Assembly: GCA_032358165.1 (NCBI GenBank)
Contig: JAALGY010000028.1
Coordinates: 310,001 to 374,000, forward strand
Direction of reading: 5' to 3'
Source: Diplosphaera chodatii
Lineage: Eukaryota > Chlorophyta > Trebouxiophyceae > Prasiolales > Stichococcaceae
Length of the DNA stretch: 64,000 nucleotides
The notes under the pieces are model-generated. The model made no database searches and was not told the DNA's origin. It saw only the letters and a list, made by a program, of their open reading frames with translations. The position numbers and the translations under genes are program-made. Below, piece after piece: positions 22,798-33,258 of this stretch; the first letter of the stretch is position 1, and each line of letters starts with the position of its first letter.

Positions 22798-23573
22798 GTC
22801 CGTGTGCAGAGGGAGTTTGGATGCCGTGCATGGCGCACCTGCGTCTTGCAATGTTGTCATGGAACGAAGTCAGCGCTCATAATTTTTGTCTGGTGGTCGG
22901 AAGAGGGTGCAGATGCAGTATGGAAGGGAGCATTGATAGGTGGCTGCTGCGTCTGCAAGTTGTATGGTGTCTCGAAAACATCGACAGGTCGTTCATCTCG
23001 TCTCGGGCAGTTGGTTGAACAGTAAGGAACTAGAACCCAGACGACTAAGTAGGCCGGCCGCCAAATAGTACCTCGTTTCGTCACCACTGCTTCCAGTCGT
23101 AGGGCACAGGACTCTGGCAGCATATATAAGTCAGCCTCTTCGTGCACCATGTGGACATGCTAAGCTTGCACGCTAGACTACACTTCTGAACGAAGGCACT
23201 CATCTGCGGTGCAGCTAGCTGTATGTGTATCAGTAGCTTTTTTGCACGCACATGCGAATGCTGGACGGCCCGCAACAGAGAAGCAATGCAACCTTGTGCT
23301 GCAAACCATACATATTCCATGCACCCATTATGACTGCTTGCCATCTGACCGGTTGACCTATTGTACACCAATTATTGCTTGCCTAGCTGAATGGCTGCCA
23401 CTATCCACCCATGCACTGTTCACGCTGTCGCTCTCTGGCCGCTGGCGTCTGCTGCAGCGCTGTTCACCTGTGATCCGTACACCAGGTTCTTGTGATCTAT
23501 ACATTCCCCGTCTGGGTACGGTACCAACGTGTGGACCCATGTGTGGATGCCAAACGTGCTGATCAGTATCAAC
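22798..23573. other. Intergenic region between the F-box-like gene and HSA32-like gene A
   Basis: Both neighbours are on the minus strand, so this holds the 3' flank of HSA32-like gene A and the 5' side of the F-box-like gene. A possible short 5' exon for the latter starts at ATG 23150 on the minus strand but is unsupported. Nothing else was recognised. Confidence 0.4.
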
Positions 23574-26162
23574 CTACAGGCACATTGCCTGTGCCGAAGG
23601 GCCCCTCACCGCTGATGACACGTAGGATACGAAGAGGGGCGGGCCATGCTCATCAACATCAGACACGCCCAGCCGCAGGCACAGCAGCTGCAGCGCGCAA
23701 CCGTGGCTGACGCCCACGTTGACCTCCGGTCCGTACATCTTGATCAGCCAATTCATCGCCTGTATACCAGTGAAGCAAGCAATTGGTGACAACACTCGTT
23801 GAGATATGCATTGCGCAGGATCTGACAAGGCATAACACCGTACTTTCGGCAACCAGAACTGCAGCAGCACTCTCTATTTGTTTGAGCTGTGGATATGCAA
23901 CAGCAGACGCCATCCAGTGTATCCCACCAGCAAACATACCAGGCCGCATGTGTGCCTCTTCTACCTTGGGGTCGCTGGCAGCGTCGAACAGGAGGCGCTG
24001 CGGCCCCACATCCGCCATCAGCTGGTTGGCGGCGTGCGTCGCCCACGCCGCCCTGGCGTGCAGCAGCGCCGCAGCGTCCACCACGACCAGCGATGCGCCG
24101 GCACCCAGGTAGTCCTGTGCCTGTTTGAGGCAGACGTGCAGAGGCTGCATGACGTCCTGGCAGAGCACTGAGGCACATTATGCAAGCCAAGCCTGATGCT
24201 GATCATGCTTTCCAACAGCTGATGGAGTGAATGACAACTACTGTGTTATTAGCCACTCATGCTGAGAGCAGCGTGGCCCGGAGCCAACATGTTGCTGCTA
24301 GTTGGGTGTTTGCACACGCTCTGCTATCCCTCGGTTGCTGCAAAATGTTTGTCAGTTTGGTAGTTCGTCCCGCCTACCTTCGTGATGAGCTGCTCTAGAT
24401 CACGTGCCGCTGGCACGAATGCCGGCTTGTCGGGGTCGCTGGTCCGTGGCTGCAGGTGAACCTTGGGCCGGATCTGGAGGCCCGCCTGCAATTGCCAGGC
24501 AGGCACAGCAATCGTCTGCAGTCCTGGATCTTTGTTGTTTTGATCGGCCCTTGAGAACTTCAGCAACTACACTTAGTGACATGATCTACAGCACCATTCC
24601 AGTTCGGTAGCGCATGACCATGTTTCAACTGACATACATGTACAAAAATCAAAACGCTGCACACCTGCTGCACGTCCTGTATCAGCTGCAGCTCCTCGTT
24701 GGGCTCCATCACCACGCGGCCTGTGTCCAGCTCCAGGGTGTCGAAGCCCAGGTCGCGCGCCTCCCGCAGGTAGGTCTTCACGGCTCCTGGGCCCTGCAGA
24801 GGCAGGTAGAGAGGGTTCCTCGACGTCACATCAGCTTGGCATCTTGTGTCCACCCGCCAGCCGGTATGTGCACGCCTTCCATATCTGGCACCGACAGCTG
24901 GGGTGCGAGCACAAAGAGCGACCGATCGCAAGGCAGGATGATTGCAAGTGCTGCGTCTTGTGGACTGCTGGCCTGGCATGCGAACCAAGTTGCCCACCTT
25001 TTACTTATGGGCAAATTGAAAGCAACTGGTTTGCGCAGTCCACTGACACTATCTTCCAAGAGCAGGAACATGTGCATGCACATCATTTTGCGAGGTCAAC
25101 CACCGACTGTATTGAGCTGTTATGATGTTTCAGCCAGCTTTGTCACAGCCTGGCGCTGAAGATGTGCTGATTCAAGTGTTTGTTGTACAGTCACATGGCA
25201 TTGCATTCACCTTCTGCAGCACGTACTCGAGGCTGCCGGCGCAGGCGGCGTATGCGCCGTGCTCGTGGGCGGTGTCGATCAGGTCAACCACCGCCTGGCG
25301 CTGCATTGCCAGAGCCGAGCCGCCCGCCAGCTTGATGCCATCAACGTCAGGGCCCATGATATCAAACGTGTCCTGCGTGGAAATAGAGCTGCCTGTGAAC
25401 CAGCGGAGTTTATGTGAGGATGTTGATGCAGTCAGAGCAGTCAGGGCTATCCTCATCCCTATAGAGCAACATGTCGACAGCGTTCACAGTATATGCAGCA
25501 CATACCCAGATAGCTCTCTTTCCATATGTATCTGGGTATGGGCCGCGGACCTGCGGTCATAAGCAGTGGCAACTGTGGCGCCTGCAGCATTAGTTGGCTC
25601 GGATCATGTTGCTTAAAACACTCTGACGCAATGGGCATGCATGTGTAATGGCGCAACCTCAGTGATGCCCTCGCTGCGGGGCTTCTTCACACCCTTGGCA
25701 TAGCTCCGCAGCGCAAAGGTCGGGGGGTTCTCCTGCAAGCGTGACGCCATTCCCGAGTGATAGTATCATCATCAGGCACAATGCTTCCGGTGCTCCAGTC
25801 TCACAATGTATGCCGTCCACCGCACATGACAGCAGCGGCAGGTGTATGTGCCAATTGTGCAGATCGCCAAACACAGGAACATGATGACGCACATACTGCA
25901 CTGCGTCCTTGTCGTCAGGGTCGTTGAGCAGCCACTCGTGTGGGCGCTCGTTGTATGTCATGCCGTGCAGCGGTGATGCATAGCGACGCGTGTGATGGGG
26001 TGGCATGGCCCCGCCGGCAGATGGCATCGTTGCCGTGTTACTGTCTGCTGCAATGGCAGTACCACTTGCAGCTGGCAGGCTCATTCTGGATAGGCAGACG
26101 ACCGCTGCAGGTGCTGATGTGCCTAGCATTAAAGACCTGTTGCAATGCCGCAGCGCCTGCAT
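23574..26162 (-). CDS. HSA32-like / phosphosulfolactate synthase (ComA) family protein, paralogue A
   Basis: Eight exons (26162-25902, 25732-25658, 25550-25506, 25372-25211, 24793-24665, 24485-24378, 24156-23965, 23759-23574) sum to 1,158 nt, or 385 residues. After a variable, possibly transit-peptide-like N-terminus, the family blocks follow in order: GITE/VRGPY, IMGPDVDGIKLAGGSALAMQ, GPGAVKTYLREARDLGFDTL, GLQIRPKV, YLGAGASLVVVDAAALL, VGPQRLLFDAASDPK and WLIKMYGPEVNVGVSHGCA. ComA makes phosphosulfolactate from PEP and sulfite in archaeal coenzyme M synthesis. The plant member HSA32 is a heat-induced protein needed for lasting acquired thermotolerance, with no proven enzyme activity. The alga's protein is more likely HSA32-like. 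It is divergent from paralogue B across a 345-bp gap. No clear heat-shock element was seen there. Confidence 0.88.
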
Positions 26163-26507
26163 GATTCTTTTTTAATGCTGATGGCAGCCAGCACTGCTTC
26201 CACCTGACTACGTAGCAGCTATACGCACAACATCCTGCGAGGACAGGTTGCAGCAGGGTATGTCACTCTGAGGCAAAGCAACGACTTGTTGCAGACTCAA
26301 CTCCTCAATGCTGCACAGCATTGAAGCTGCATGTGGTGGCACAACTCTGACCAAAAGGACGGCAACAGAGCTTCCGATACTCGGCAGGATCCTGACTCGA
26401 AACCATTTCTCGCGTATGCACAAGGATGGTTGCTGTAGTGTCAACTTGCATACCCTGATGCTGACCGCCAAATATTCGTTAAGTTCACGGTCATTCGACT
26501 CAGCGCC
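26163..26507. promoter_or_regulatory. Divergent promoter between HSA32-like genes A and B
   Basis: 345 bp separate the start codons of two divergent paralogues, so both promoters or 5' UTRs must share it. It contains a near-perfect 20-bp palindrome at 26305-26324. I looked for nGAAnnTTCn heat-shock repeats and found none convincing. Confidence 0.6.
26305..26324. repeat. 20-bp palindrome in the divergent promoter
   Basis: TCAATGCTG and CAGCATTGA are exact reverse complements separated by CA. Its place midway between two divergent start codons makes a dimeric regulator site possible; it could also be chance. Confidence 0.6.
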
Positions 26508-29241
26508 ATGGCGCTGCGCCGCCACATGAGCCAGTTCAACATGGCGCAGCTGAAATTTACGGCAGCTCGCAGCCTGATGACAGCAGCGCCTGTCCAAGCA
26601 GCAGCCGATGTACCAGGCAGCAGGGACGGCGAGACAGCCGATGAGCAGACCTTCAAGCGGCCGTTCCACTGCATCAAAACCAACGAGCTGCCGCCCTGGC
26701 CGCGCACCACAGGTGCAAGAGGCTCACACGCTGGAATCAGCGGCCTGTCTAATCGTTCACATTCTAATGTCACACGCCTCCTCGGAGCAGACTTGACGCC
26801 TCTGCATGCGCAGGCATGACAGAGGTGCGGGGCCCATTCTCCGACATCATGGGCAAGCGGCGCCTGTGGGTGAGATCTTCCTGTCTCTATGGTGGGCTTG
26901 GCGTTTGATGACACAGATGACAAGTGTAATCTGCCACAACATGCACGTCAGCACGCAGCTTGGTATGCAAAACAGTCTGTGAGCTGCATCTGCAGCCAGA
27001 TGGGTTCCGCCATTATTTGACGGCATCCAACACATGTGCAGCAATGTGGCACATACAGGATCTCTTTGAGACGGTGGGGCCTGCCATCGACGGCATCAAG
27101 TTCGTGGGCGGCTCACCGCATGTCATGACGCGCTCCTCGGTCATCGAGCTGGTCGAGATCAGCCACGGGCGCTTTGTGTACGTGTGCGAGTCGGGGCTGC
27201 TGCAGCACGCGCTTGCTCAGGTGCCCATAACGTTGGTCGTTGTTGCACGAGGAGGGTCGACATTGGTGCAGATCACATGGCCAAGATCAGGCATGAGTGC
27301 CGAGGACATCATCTTTGGATCTGGAGCTGTTGCAGCTGACTTCCCAGAGCACCTGCAGTGCGTCAACAACATGCAGCTGCCAAATAACGCAGAAAAGACA
27401 GTGGGTGACACCAGTTGCCTACTCTCAACCCGGTCTTTAGCACAGCTGCAAGCACGCAGTAGCACGCTGCCGGCAGACCAACAGCACATGGCTAGAATGT
27501 TTCGTCACCTGCAGTGATAGTGGAGCCATCTCCGAATGAATCAAGCGGTCGCATGCCAAAAACGTCCAAGTTCTGGATGCACTGGTTGGCACCATGTTGC
27601 TGTGCAGCTGCAGTTTGCAGTAGGGACTACCAGTACAGCCATATATCAGCCCTTGTGAGATTCAACGTCCTCCTTCATGCCTACTGCAGGGCCCCAAGAC
27701 GGTGCGCAGGTATGTGCAGGAGTGCCGGGACCTGCACTTTGACGCGGTGGAGCTGCCGGACGCATGCGCCGACACGCTGCCCGAGAAGGACTACCTGCTG
27801 CTGCTGGACGACCTGCAGGAGGTGATAGGATGCCATCTTCTCACCAAACCCTGCAGCCGCTGCGGTGTGCACGACATGGGCGCCTGAACCAGGTGGCCGT
27901 CTTGCCGGTGTGTATAATCTGGTGTCGTCGACGACAGTCGTGCCTATGATGCTGCAAGCATGCACATAAGATCGTCCAGATATACTGCAATTGCTTCGCA
28001 GTAGGCACTGCCACCATACGATTGCTGTGTCAGCCGTTAGTACCAAAACAGACTCTATTGCAAGTACAGATCAGTGTGCCAGTAGCACAGGCTGGCTTGA
28101 AGCCGAAGCCCAAGATCGGCATCTGGCACGCCGGCGGCGCCGCCAAGGACCATGGGTACCTGCGGGAGCGGGCCTTCGACCGCGGCGCCATGTCCACCGC
28201 CACGGATGCCATTTTGAAGGTGTACTGTTACTGATCACAATATGCAATGCCACCTACCGACCAGAGGGTTGTGCAGAGATGCTGTAGGTGATGCGTCATT
28301 GAACACCTCCAGTAGGCCAGCTTGTCATTGAGCACTCTGCGCTCGTCCCTCCAGTTTGCCCAGCACAGGCGATCACAGCATTGAGGTGTCAAGGCCCAAT
28401 GCTTTCCTCGTTTGAAGGTGGCAACCTGGAATCTGGCCCAGAAAAGATCAGGCGCTCACTTCCACAAGATTTTTGCCTGAAGGATCTGCAGCTGCAGCAT
28501 CTGCATCGACCTGTTGGCAGCGTGAGTGTTTTACATTGAACATGCAAGCTGGGCAGGCGAAGCGCTGCCTGGAGAGAGGCGCAGAGCAGGTGACGGTGGA
28601 CAGCCTGGCGCTGCCCGGGGAGCACGCCGGGCGCTGGCGGGAGGACATCGTGCGGCGGCTGATCGACGAGCTGGGGCTGAGCAAGCTTATGTTCGAGGCG
28701 CCCGACCCAGAGGTGGGCTGCTGAGGCGGGTTGCAAGTGCGCTGGTTGACATGCACAGCCAGGCGCTACGCAGGCCTGAGGAAATGAGCAACAGCAGCCG
28801 GGAAGGCCCGCAGAGTTTGAGCCTTTGTACGCTGTGTCTGCAGGTCTTCACGTGGTTTGTGGACAAGATTGGCCCGGAGGTATGCTGGTTATGCGTTTCG
28901 CAAATGGTGCACACGTGCAGCCTCAGCGCACACATCGATGGTCGACCACCTGTACAAGTAAGATGCAATGACCCAATGCCTGCTGCCGCGCAGGTCAATC
29001 TGCATGTGGACTTCACACAGGTGCGATGCAGGCAACATTGACTCACGCTGCCTGCCTCTTGCTGGCCACGCTGATGAGTGCCTGATAGTCTTGGACACCA
29101 GTGCCTTGTTGACATGCGTGCGTACCTGTGCTGCAGGTGGTCCACCTGCAGTGCCTGCGGCGGGGCGTGTTGTACCCGCCGCCCACCAGCCTGGCATACA
29201 CTGGCATGCCGCCGGCAGATGAAGACACAGACTCGGACTGA
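26508..29241 (+). CDS. HSA32-like / phosphosulfolactate synthase (ComA) family protein, paralogue B
   Basis: Nine exons (26508-26712, 26814-26869, 27059-27220, 27690-27821, 28091-28219, 28557-28712, 28844-28879, 28994-29020, 29137-29241) sum to 1,008 nt, or 335 residues. The family order is kept: GMTEVRGPFSDIMGKR, FETVGPAIDGIKFVGGS, GPKTVRRYVQECRDLHFDAV, GLKPKPKIGIW, RCLERGAEQVTVD, LGLSKLMFEAPDPE, WFVDKIGPEVNLHVDFTQ and VVHLQCLRRGVLYPP. The C-terminal part aligns best with plant HSA32, and its last coding block is split into three small exons. Exon phases match those of paralogue A across most of the core, supporting descent by duplication. The extreme C-terminus is acidic (DEDTDSD). Enzymatic activity is not established by sequence. 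Confidence 0.88.
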
Positions 29242-29619
29242 TGGCAGATGTACATTTGGTGTAGAGGGCTCGTGCAATGACACAGTTGGAAGCTGTTGAT
29301 GAAAAATGGCATGTTGGCATACTATAGTCTGACAGCGGCAGGCATAAATAGGCTGACAATTGCCATCACCAAATGTGCCTGTCTTGTTGACCTTCAGTAT
29401 CACCAGTTGCAAAATGCGACACAGGTTTTCCAGACAAGCCAAGCTTTGACATGTATGTTAGCGTTTCAGAGCACTAGTGGCAGCAAAGCTGTGGTGCAAT
29501 CCCCGCCAGATTAACCGCCGTTTAGACATCCGGCTGCAGTCAGCTGCCTGCTTGATCGGGATCTGCACGTATCTCACACCCAGAGTCAGAGGTCCTGCTG
29601 AGTCTTCACACGTGTTAGC
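29242..29619. other. Intergenic region between HSA32-like genes B and C
   Basis: 378 bp between two same-strand paralogues; it must contain the 3' end of B and the promoter of C. No TGTAA word, heat-shock repeat or other element was recognised. Confidence 0.5.
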
Positions 29620-32455
29620 ATGACGTCTCGGCTGTCCCGGTGCCTGCAGGCAGCTGCATCCTTGCTCAAGGCAGCGGAGTTGGGTGGTACAATCAGCAGC
29701 AAAGGCACCGCCCCTCTGTTGGGCCTGCAGCATCTACCTTCACCAGGAGGTCGTGCAGCACACGCTCATACTCTGCTGTCGCTTTCGTCCTGTAGAACCT
29801 TCAGTCCCAGCAGCGCACCATTTGGCGCAGCAGCATTTGGGTCCATGGGCGTCTCAGCAGATGAGCGGCCCTTTGCCTGGCTGCTGGCAGACGCCAAGCG
29901 GCGCAGCACCCAGGCAGGGACGGCACCAGCAGCAGATGCTGGAGCCGCTGCTGAACAATGGGCGGATGTGGGCAAGCCGCACCGCACTAAGCGCATCACC
30001 GAGATCCGGGGACTCTACCATGACGTGGTCGGCAGGCAGCGCCTGAGCGTGAGCGCTTGGCAAGCATGCTGATTGGTTGCTGTAGGCAGTAATATTGTGC
30101 GGGCTGCACGATAGTGACGGACATGGCTTCAGAACACATCACGGCGGTGCAGGCTCCTCCTGCTGGCAGCCAAGTTGGCTGGCCCAGCTGACATGCGGCG
30201 GTGATGTGCTGTTGATGTTTTGTCGTCCAGCAACATACAACACAGATAATGACAACTGCGACAGGACCTGTTCGATGCCATGGAGCCCGACATTGACGGC
30301 GTCAAGTTTGCCGGCGGCGCTGTGATGGCACTGCAGCGGTCCGGGGTGGCACAGCTGATCGAGGTCGTGCACGACAACGGCGCGTACGCCAGCTGCGCCG
30401 GCGGCTACGAGCTGGCAGTCGAAAAGGTGGTGGGGTGGACATGAGCACTAGACACTGTATTCACACATCGATGGTGACTAGCACAAAGTGACAACATACC
30501 ACAGGATTGCTGTTTGTATGCATCAGCTATGCGCTGCAGCCAGCGGTGTGTGACAGATCAGCCTGGTTGCACCTCTCAACATTTGGCAATAATGTGCAGG
30601 GTCCTGACGTAGCGCAGCGCTTCCTGCGGGAGTGCCGTGACCTGGGCTTTGACGCCCTGGAGTTTGGGTGCGCGCCCTTCCGGGACGAGGCCTGTGCCCG
30701 CATGGTTGCCGACATCAAGCAGGTACTGCTGAATAGCTTCTTCAGATGTGTGGAATTCATGCACACTCAAATAGTACACTTCGTGAACAGCAAGAGCAGA
30801 TGGGCTGAACCCCACCATAGTCAGAAGAGGACGCTTTGATGACAGGCTTCGCATCGCCATCACTGCGCCGTACGGTCGAGCAGCTGGTGGCACACTGCAT
30901 GTGGCATGTCGCCGACTGCCAGCTACGAAGCTCTATCTACTTACAGAAGTCTCAACACACGCTCAATGCAGGCCGGCCTGCAGGCCAAGCCGAAGCTGGG
31001 CACCCGCGACAGCATGGAGCTGGGCATTGCCGGCGCCGGCGTCAGGGGCAGGGTCCCGCGCACGGCGGCGGAGGTGGCCGACCCCCGCTGGGTCATCGAC
31101 AAGGTGGCAACATTGCACGAGCGTGGTGGAGCACAGCCGCGCATGACAATAATAAAACTGTGCTGGGACGGTCTGCAGGAGTCGAGCAGAAGTGCTATCT
31201 GAGGTTTGTCCAGGGGCCGTGACTGCTGACACCGTTCCAACGGAGTCATATGGCTGCCTGCACCAGACGGCGGCAGAGTTACAGCAGCACATCAGAGCTT
31301 GCGCTGCTGAAAAATTCGTACTCGCCGTTGGTTCAGGCAGCTTCAGCCTGTCTTGCGCTGCTGTACAACCTCCTGGCTGCTCTTCTGTGCCATATAGCGT
31401 AGGTGATGCAACGTTGCAACTAGTACCCCACCATTCGGCGACATGTTGATGACCTGTTCTGACAGAGGTTGGTGGCCAGCCATCATAAGTACATGCAGTA
31501 GTAACACCGCCGCAGCAACCATACCGCCTCCATCTCCTGCATGTTATACATCCTGGAGAAGGCTTCTGTCCTTCTGCAGGCGCGCGCCTGTGTGGACGCC
31601 GGCGCCGCCGCTGTCGTCATCAACGCTGAAGATCTGATGGAGGGCGCCGCCTGGGACGGCGCGGCCGTCGGCCGGCTGCTGGATGCGGTGGGCATGGAGC
31701 ACCTGCTGCTGGAGGCGCCCCACAGCCAGGCGCGGCTTCCACGCAGTGACATCATGGCTGATCAGTCCAAGTCATCTCCACTTGGGTGCGCCAAAGCACA
31801 GAAGGTGGCCATTCTTGGGGCCTTGCCAGCCAGGTTCACGGTGGTGCAGCTGTGGGCATCAACCGAGTACCGAGCATTGAATCTCTGCTCACAATAAAGA
31901 GTCCTGCTGCACTCTGCTTGCTTGCTGCACTGCCAGGTGGCAGACTGGCTGCTGACAGCGCTTGGTCCCGATGTCAACATGAGCATCGATGACACCCGGC
32001 TGCTGCACTCGGTCTTGCTGCGCCGCCGCTGCCAGCAGCAGGCGGCACCAGACGCTGCCAAGCAAGAAGGCACACCACTGTGTGTCATCGAGGAGCACTT
32101 CTGAAGACCTTCCTCTGCCGCCTGCAGGTACGTGTGCAGCTCGCAGCATGTGCGGGCGATCAGATGAATCGGCGGCGGCCGTGCATGCTGTGTGTGCCTG
32201 GCAGCGACACAGTGTTGCAGACACCGTACCAAGAAGGTTACATCACCATGTAGGCATGGTGTCTGACCGCTCTGCGCCTATTGGAAACTGCAGGCATGCG
32301 AGTGGGTGCTGCGGGAGCTGGGCTGCGACGCCAACATGAGCCTCCCAGGCGGGTTGCTGTTGATGGCGCCCCTGCTGCGGCTTGAGTACCCACCCCGCAG
32401 CAGGCCTGATGCATGTGAGCTGCTGGAGTGCCCGGCAGACGGCACAGCAGAATGA
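29620..32455 (+). CDS. HSA32-like / ComA family protein, paralogue C, with two candidate last exons
   Basis: Core exons are 29620-30048, 30265-30426, 30600-30722, 30972-31103 and 31580-31729. They encode the family blocks ITEIRGLYHDVVGRQR, DAMEPDIDGVKFAGGAVMAL, GPDVAQRFLRECRDLGFDAL, GLQAKPKLGTRD, CVDAGAAAVVINAEDLM and VGMEHLLLEAPHSQ. Two alternative phase-0 terminal exons follow: 31937-32104 (DWLLTALGPDVNMSIDD, total 387 residues) and 32294-32455 (EWVLRELGCDANMSLPG, total 385 residues). They are recognisably homologous to each other. The intron after 31729 would have a GC donor (CAG/GCGCGG). The glycine-rich motif reads GGA rather than the GGS of the other two copies, and overall this is the most diverged paralogue; a change of activity or partial decay is possible. 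Confidence 0.8.
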
Positions 32456-33258
32456 TGGGTAGCGACTGCATGTTTGCTTGCGGTGGTGCGCAATGTCTAT
32501 AGGAAATGCGTGCAAGATCGCGCTAAGTAGGCACATGAGGTGCAAGCGTGCGGGTCGCCAGGGTTGCTGCTCACGTCAGAAGTTGGTCATTATGCCTGAC
32601 AACCTGGCCTGTTGCCGGCATCAGCTGTCCTCTGGTTGGTCGAATGGCTGAAGAACAGGCGCAAGTGTTTTGTGTGTGCTGTGGCATGTCGATCATTGGC
32701 GCAGCAAGAAGCAAAGAACAATACAGATAACGCTGCTTGTCACGACCTGTCAGCCTGGCAAGCACAACAGACACTCATTTCAGGGCCGTCTGCCACCAAT
32801 CACTGTACATTTCTATCCTAAACCGCCACACCCATATCATCAACCTACACCAAAGCATGCACCTATCAAGAGCGGGAACAGTGTACAGTCTACATAAAAA
32901 ACCTCGCATTCAGAAGAACACAGGGTCACAATACACGAGCTGCGCCTGTTGCAGTGCAGCATATTCCACGCAGGACATGCAGCAACTGCGCGATCACGAT
33001 GGCTTCACACGAGCCGTGCATGCAGATAGCATCGCGGTGCTCAGGCTCTCTCAACACTTGATCGGATCCAACATGGCAGCATATCTGCATAGTACTTCTG
33101 TCGTTTTCAAAGCTTCGCGGCTGCCTCTGGATCCAAATACTGGCCGCCTACTGCTCCTGCCCATCACTTATTCCGCAATCCGTGCGGCTTGTTTACACGT
33201 TACGGCTCACATACTGCGGCAGCAGCAGGGCATGCTATGGAGTTTTGCTTCCTGCTGC
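32456..33258. other. Convergent intergenic region
   Basis: It holds the 3' flanks of paralogue C and of the unrecognised minus-strand gene. TTACA at 33192-33196 gives TGTAA on the minus strand about 60 nt past that gene's stop. No coding exon was recognised; the long open frames here lack any domain. Confidence 0.45.
33192..33196 (-). terminator. Candidate TGTAA polyadenylation signal
   Basis: TGTAA on the minus strand about 60 nt beyond the stop codon at 33259 of the unrecognised gene. The distance is plausible for a chlorophyte signal. Confidence 0.35.

Noticed and set aside
25506..25550. Treating the stretch between exons 2 and 4 of HSA32-like gene A as one intron
   Set aside because: A 45-nt exon encoding VRGPYPDTYGKRAIW fits perfectly in phase and matches the VRGP block of paralogue B.
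26163..26507. Heat-shock elements in the promoter shared by HSA32-like genes A and B
   Set aside because: GAA and TTC words occur, but not in the required alternating 5-bp spacing.
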